From positions 176,493 through 240,492 of the forward strand of contig CAJTAT010000006.1 in the NCBI GenBank assembly GCA_910574475.1: 64,000 nt of DNA, given 5' to 3'. Shown here one piece after another: positions 59,907 through 64,000 of this stretch (positions are counted from its first letter, which is position 1; each line of letters starts with the position of its first letter). A model generated the notes under the pieces. The model ran no database searches. It saw only the letters and a program-made list of their open reading frames with translations, and was not told the origin of the DNA. Position numbers and translations under genes: made by a program. This DNA comes from Clostridia bacterium (lineage in GTDB: Bacteria > Bacillota > Clostridia > Lachnospirales > Lachnospiraceae).

Positions 59907-59960
59907 GATTTGGATGGGCTGAATATCGAGCGCAAACGAGATATTCAGCCCATCCAAATC
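59907..59960. repeat. 21-bp perfect inverted repeat between two genes
   Basis: GATTTGGATGGGCTGAATATC (59907-59927, here written in full at 21 positions) is exactly complemented at 59940-59960, with a 12-base loop. No T-run follows; CTATCCCTACT and then a small CTACT/AGTAG hairpin come next. A terminator lacking a U-tract, or a protein-binding or processing site, are both possible. Confidence 0.6.
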
Positions 59961-60009
59961 CTATCCCTACTATAAAGTAGTATTATTGTAAAAGTTCTAC
60001 AGGTGAATC

Positions 60010-61734
60010 ATGAATAAAAAGAAAAGAAGTTTGCTTTCTTATTACAAGCCGTATAAAGGTTTGTTGGCTCTGGATCTGTTTTTTGCCATGATGGGTGCTG
60101 GGGTCAGCTTGATTTTGCCTTTGATTGTGCGCTATATTACAAACAAGGTGATTTATCAGGAAAGTGAAGCGGTATGGAATACAATTGTCTCACTGACAAT
60201 TGTGATGGTGGGATTGCTGGTATTGGAGCTAGCCTGCAACTTTTATATTACCTACTGGGGTCATATTATGGGAGCCAGAATGGAATATGGCATGAGAAAT
60301 GAGATTTTTGGCCATTACCAGAAGCTTTCCTTTGCATTTTATGACAACCAGAAGGTGGGACAGCTTATGTCCCGCGTTACCAACGATCTGTTTGAAATCA
60401 CAGAGCTTTTGCACCATGGCCCGGAGGATGTGATGATCTCTCTTATCAAGATTCTGGGAGCAATTGTAATCCTCTGGAATATTAATGTACGTCTTACTTT
60501 AGTAGTAGTATTATTTCTGCCGCTTATTTTCTGCTTTGCCCTGTATCTGAACAGAAAAATGAAGCGTGTATTTAAAGAAAACCGTGTCAAAATGGCAGAT
60601 ATCAATGGACAGATCGAGGACAATCTCTCTGGTATTCGTGTGGTGAAATCCTTTGCCAATGAGAACATTGAGCTGGAAAAATTTAAAGAGGGCAATAACC
60701 GTTTCTTGCAGACAAAGCGAAACAGTTATTTTTATATGGGAACTTATCACTCTGTCTTAAATGCAATGTTGACGGGCGTTACCATTGCCGTAGTGCTTAC
60801 AGGAGCCAGATTGCTTACCACTTCTGCCATGGAGGTGACAGACTTAATCACCTTCCTTTTATATATTGCAAACTTTACAGAGCCGGTAAAAAAGCTGATC
60901 AATTTCACAGAACAGTTCCAGAATGGATATTCTGGCTATGTGCGCTTCCAGGAGATTATGGAGATTGAACCAGATATTGCAGACAGAAGGGAGGCAAAGC
61001 CTCTTGGTCAGGTAGAGGGACAGGTGGAATTTGAGGATGTATCCTTCCGCTACGAAGAAAATACAGAGATTGTCTTAGATCATATCAACCTTCAAGTCCC
61101 GGCTGGGAGCTACGTAGCTCTTGTAGGATCATCAGGAGGGGGAAAGACCACTCTGTGCAGCCTGATTCCACGCTTTTATGATGTGACATCAGGCCAGATT
61201 CGCATTGACGGAAGAGATATTCGCGATGTGACTTTGAAGAGCCTCCGGGAAAATATTGGAATTGTGCAGCAGGATGTGTACTTATTTGCCGGAACGGTTA
61301 TGGATAATATTCTTTATGGCAAGCCAGATGCCTCCCGGGAAGAAGTGATAGAGGCAGCGAAAAATGCCAATGCTCACGATTTTATTATGGAATTGCCAGA
61401 AGGATATGATACAGATATTGGCCAGAGAGGCGTCAAGCTTTCAGGAGGCCAGAAACAGCGAATTTCCATTGCACGGGTATTTTTGAAAAATCCTCCTATA
61501 TTGATTTTTGATGAAGCCACTTCGGCCCTGGACAATGAAAGTGAGCGGGTTGTGCAGGAATCCCTGGAACATCTGGCAAAAGACAGGACGACCTTTGTGA
61601 TTGCGCATCGCCTGTCAACCATACGAAATGCAGAGCGGATTTTGGTACTTACTGAAAATGGAATTGAGGAACAGGGAACTCATGAAGAACTGATGGCCCT
61701 TCACGGAGCCTATGAAAAACTGTACAATATGTGA
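60010..61734 (+). CDS. ABC exporter, fused membrane and ATPase domains (MsbA-like)
   Basis: 574 residues. Six-helix type IV exporter domain (about 1-310), then an ATPase: GSSGGGKTTLCSLIP (Walker A), IVQQDVYLFAGTVMDNI (Q-loop), LSGGQKQRISIAR (signature), ILIFDEATSALDNESE (Walker B plus catalytic Glu) and VIAHRLSTI (switch His). It works as a homodimer or with a partner, exporting lipids, peptides or drugs; the substrate is unknown. It overlaps nothing upstream and ends 8 bases before the DUF2156 gene. Confidence 0.92.
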   Translation: MNKKKRSLLSYYKPYKGLLALDLFFAMMGAGVSLILPLIVRYITNKVIYQESEAVWNTIVSLTIVMVGLLVLELACNFYITYWGHIMGARMEYGMRNEIFGHYQKLSFAFYDNQKVGQLMSRVTNDLFEITELLHHGPEDVMISLIKILGAIVILWNINVRLTLVVVLFLPLIFCFALYLNRKMKRVFKENRVKMADINGQIEDNLSGIRVVKSFANENIELEKFKEGNNRFLQTKRNSYFYMGTYHSVLNAMLTGVTIAVVLTGARLLTTSAMEVTDLITFLLYIANFTEPVKKLINFTEQFQNGYSGYVRFQEIMEIEPDIADRREAKPLGQVEGQVEFEDVSFRYEENTEIVLDHINLQVPAGSYVALVGSSGGGKTTLCSLIPRFYDVTSGQIRIDGRDIRDVTLKSLRENIGIVQQDVYLFAGTVMDNILYGKPDASREEVIEAAKNANAHDFIMELPEGYDTDIGQRGVKLSGGQKQRISIARVFLKNPPILIFDEATSALDNESERVVQESLEHLAKDRTTFVIAHRLSTIRNAERILVLTENGIEEQGTHEELMALHGAYEKLYNM

Positions 61735-61742
61735 GGAGTATT

Positions 61743-62636
61743 ATGGAAATCAATCTAAGACGCCCAGAGATGGAAGATCGGGATTTAATCAATGGGTATT
61801 TAAAAGAAGCAAAGACCCGAAGCTGTGAAATGACATTTGCCAATACGTATCTCTGGTCCAGACATTACCATACAGGATTTGCCATTGTGGAGGACATGCT
61901 GGTGTTTGGAAATATGGAGGGAGATGTGTCTTTTTCATTTCCGGTGGGACCTGCCGATGAAAAAAAGGCAGTGGATGCATTGATGGCCTACTGTGAGGAG
62001 AAGGGCGTTCCCTTCCAGCTTCACAATGTCACGAAAGAAGATTTTTCTAAATTAGAAGGGTTTTACCCAGACATGCTTACAATTGCCTACAACAGGGACT
62101 ATGCAGATTATGTATATGAATCTGAAAAACTAAGTCTGCTGTCGGGAAAAAAGTATCATGGAAAAAAGAACCATGTGAACAAATTTAAGACGGCTTATCC
62201 TGACTGGACGTATGAACCCATCACGAGAGAGAATGTAGAAGAATGTTTTCAGATGGCTCTGCGGTGGAGGGAACTGAATGGCTGCGAGGCAGACGAGGAG
62301 AAGCACGCAGAGATCTGTGTGACCTTGAATTTCCTGCGCCTCTTTGAAGAGTTAGAGATGCGGGGCGGCGCCCTGCGGGTAAATGGAGAAATTGTGGCAT
62401 TTACCATTGGAGAGCCAGTGGGGAAGGACACTCTGGTAGTCCATATTGAGAAAGCTTTCGCAGATGTAAATGGCGCCTATGCTATGATTAACCAGCAGTT
62501 TGCAGAGCATGAAGGAGTGAACTTCACCTATATGAATCGGGAAGAGGATGTAGGAGAAGAGGGACTTCGAAAAGCAAAAATGTCCTACAAGCCCGCTTTC
62601 CTAATCGAAAAAGGGGTTGTGAGGAAAAAAGTATGA
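61743..62636 (+). CDS. DUF2156 (phosphatidylglycerol lysyltransferase C-terminal-like) protein
   Basis: About 297 residues with two GNAT-like halves: EMTFANTYLWSRHYHTGFAI and KKYHGKKNHVNKFKTAYPDW (conserved in the family), then GEIVAFTIGEPVGKDTLVVHIEKAF. Relatives transfer aminoacyl groups from tRNA to lipids or peptides; stand-alone soluble versions such as this one have no proven substrate to my knowledge. ATG 61743 has GAGGAG 4 bases upstream. It overlaps hisC by 4 bases. Confidence 0.88.
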   Translation: MEINLRRPEMEDRDLINGYLKEAKTRSCEMTFANTYLWSRHYHTGFAIVEDMLVFGNMEGDVSFSFPVGPADEKKAVDALMAYCEEKGVPFQLHNVTKEDFSKLEGFYPDMLTIAYNRDYADYVYESEKLSLLSGKKYHGKKNHVNKFKTAYPDWTYEPITRENVEECFQMALRWRELNGCEADEEKHAEICVTLNFLRLFEELEMRGGALRVNGEIVAFTIGEPVGKDTLVVHIEKAFADVNGAYAMINQQFAEHEGVNFTYMNREEDVGEEGLRKAKMSYKPAFLIEKGVVRKKV

Positions 62637-63718
62637 GGGACAAAAGATTGAAAAAATGGGAAGAAAATATCAGAAAAGTAGTTCCCTATACCCCAGGGGA
62701 ACAGCCCAGCCAGCCTGGAATGATTAAGTTAAATACAAATGAGAACCCTTATCCCCCTGCGCCCGGTGTGAGAAAGGCTATGGAGGAGATGCAGGAGGAA
62801 CGGTTCCGGCTGTATCCTGATCCCACATCAGCAGTTTTGACCCATGCCCTGGCTGAATTTTATCATCGGGATCCGGAACAATTTTTTGTGGGCGTAGGCT
62901 CTGACGATGTTCTTGCAATGGCATTTCAGACTTTCTTCAACTCCAAAAAGCCAATTCTGTTTCCTGACATCAGTTATTCCTTTTATTCTGTCTGGGCAGA
63001 CTTATTCCAAATTCCTTATTGCTGCCCGGCATTGGATGAAAATTTCCGAATCCGAGGGGGAGACTACCTGGGAGAAAACGGGGGAATTATATTTCCTAAC
63101 CCCAATGCTCCCACAGGTATCTATATGGAACTGGATGAGATAGAAGAGATTCTTCGCCAAAATCAGGATGTGATTGTGATTGTGGATGAGGCTTATATTG
63201 ACTTTGCCGGCCCTTCAGCTATGGAGCTGGTGGATCGATATGACAATCTGCTGGTTGTTCAGACCTTTTCCAAATCCCGCTCCATGGCTGGTATGCGCAT
63301 TGGATTTGCGGCGGGCAATCCTGAGTTGATTCACTATCTGAATGATGTGAAGTTTTCCTTTAATTCTTACACTATGAATCAACCCTCTCAAATCCTGGGG
63401 GCCGAGGCCGTAAAAGACAGGGAATATTTTTATGATACCTTGAAAAAGATTACAGATACCCGTGAGCGGACAAAGAAAGAGCTGGCCGAGCTTGGATTTG
63501 TCTTTCCAGACTCTAAGGCGAACTTTATCTTTGCATCCCATAAAACCTGCCCGGCTAAGGAGCTATTTGAGGCATTGAAGCAGAAGCAAATTTATGTGCG
63601 CTATTTTGACTCTCCACGAATCAATAACTATCTGCGAATAACCGTTGGGACAGATGCACAGATGGATGCTCTGCTGGCATTTTTAAGAGATTATCTGAAA
63701 GGGAAGGAAAACATATGA
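62633..63718 (+). CDS. hisC: histidinol-phosphate aminotransferase (or related PLP transaminase)
   Basis: 361 residues, fold-type I. KLNTNENPYPPAPGVRKAM, GSDDVLAMAFQTF, FPNPNAPTGIY, VDEAYIDFAG (Asp-Tyr), QTFSKSRSMAGMRIGFAAG with the PLP Lys, and NYLRITVGT near the end. All match HisC, which acts in histidine synthesis with glutamate as amino donor. No other his gene is nearby, so a related role on another phosphate or keto compound is possible. The stop overlaps the next start by 4 bases. Confidence 0.9.
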   Translation: MRDKRLKKWEENIRKVVPYTPGEQPSQPGMIKLNTNENPYPPAPGVRKAMEEMQEERFRLYPDPTSAVLTHALAEFYHRDPEQFFVGVGSDDVLAMAFQTFFNSKKPILFPDISYSFYSVWADLFQIPYCCPALDENFRIRGGDYLGENGGIIFPNPNAPTGIYMELDEIEEILRQNQDVIVIVDEAYIDFAGPSAMELVDRYDNLLVVQTFSKSRSMAGMRIGFAAGNPELIHYLNDVKFSFNSYTMNQPSQILGAEAVKDREYFYDTLKKITDTRERTKKELAELGFVFPDSKANFIFASHKTCPAKELFEALKQKQIYVRYFDSPRINNYLRITVGTDAQMDALLAFLRDYLKGKENI

Positions 63719-64000
63719 CAGAGACATTAGTACAGTGGTTTGTGGAGACATTAGGAGGAAGTGCGGCAAAGGAATTAGTGATCTTTATCATTTCCATGAT
63801 TCCTATTTTGGAGCTGAGGGGTGGACTCTTAGCGGCTGGTCCGGCTTTTTTGGATGTGGAAATGTGGCGAGCTATTCCTATCTGTATTGTTGGCAATCTG
63901 ATTCCTGTTCCATTTATTTTACTCTTTATTACGAAAATATTCGACTGGTTGAAGAAGACAAGCCTGTTTCGGCCAATGGTGGAAAAATTAGAAAACCGGG
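63715..64000 (+). CDS. small multidrug export-like membrane protein (COG2426), partial
   Basis: 95 residues are visible; the gene runs off the window. VIFIISMIPILELRGGLLAAG is the diagnostic first helix with its ELRGG motif, followed by PICIVGNLIPVPFILLFITKIFDWL. COG2426 proteins are small, four-helix membrane proteins annotated as exporters on weak evidence. It is coupled to hisC by a 4-base overlap. Confidence 0.85.
   Translation, partial: MTETLVQWFVETLGGSAAKELVIFIISMIPILELRGGLLAAGPAFLDVEMWRAIPICIVGNLIPVPFILLFITKIFDWLKKTSLFRPMVEKLENR

Overview
The window looks like a gut Firmicute of the family Lachnospiraceae (Blautia / Mediterraneibacter / Dorea type). The evidence is the low-to-medium G+C, strong AGGAGG-type ribosome binding sites, the rpmE - DUF1385 - prmC - prfA housekeeping cluster, a LoaP-type NusG paralog ahead of a polysaccharide operon, and secreted proteins ending in choline-binding-type (GWQKxxGKWYYL) repeats. 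This is family-level inference; no rRNA or tRNA gene was seen.

Layout. (1) 1-6.1 kb is a mobile or accessory block: an IS3-type transposase 3' end, then on the minus strand a lantibiotic-immunity/CprABC-like cassette (three ABC permeases, one ATPase, a histidine kinase and a response regulator that has lost the N-terminal half of its receiver domain), a small HTH gene fused to it by a deletion, and one orphan gene. (2) 6.4-7.8 kb is rho. (3) 7.9-10.05 kb holds a 252-bp inverted-repeat (MITE-like) element, a stand-alone TnpB-family gene without zinc-finger cysteines, and a 426-bp non-coding stretch with RNA-like structure. (4) 10.07-30.9 kb is a LoaP-led extracellular polysaccharide operon. 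It has an initiating phosphosugar transferase, two GT4 glycosyltransferases, a TagF-like phosphotransferase, a candidate polymerase, a flippase, an O-acyltransferase with a G9 tract, and the three UDP-L-FucNAc enzymes. An unusual small-molecule set is embedded in it: two ATP-grasp ligases, a BCCT transporter, a D-cysteine desulfhydrase/ACC-deaminase-like PLP enzyme, and an 805-residue fusion of winged helix, LicC-like cytidylyltransferase and SHMT-like domains. (5) 31-35 kb encodes two secreted repeat proteins, one with a CAP domain and one with C39 peptidase, GBS-Bsp-like and C-type-lectin domains. (6) 35.2-37 kb has a HipA/CtkA-like kinase with a small partner and a zinc-ribbon protein. (7) 37.1-40.8 kb is rpmE, DUF1385, prmC and prfA. 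(8) 40.8-57.2 kb is a second glycan locus built around membrane GT-C glycosyltransferases, polyprenyl-phosphate GT2 enzymes, MBOAT/SGNH/Acyl_transf_3 acylation and FdtA/FdtB-type amino-sugar synthesis. (9) 57.6-64 kb is glmM, a nucleotidyltransferase, an ABC exporter, a DUF2156 protein, hisC and a truncated small membrane export protein.

How it may work together (inference). LoaP would allow RNA polymerase to read past the terminator between loaP and the first sugar gene and on through about 20 kb of operon. The operon would build a lipid-linked repeat unit containing L-FucNAc, with O-acyl and CDP-dependent phospho-substituents. The LicC-like/SHMT-like fusion, the TagF-like transferase and the BCCT carrier form a plausible route for making and attaching a phosphorylated amino-alcohol or amino-acid group. 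The two repeat proteins just downstream could be ligands of that decoration. The second locus looks like extracytoplasmic glycosylation and acylation of a wall glycan.
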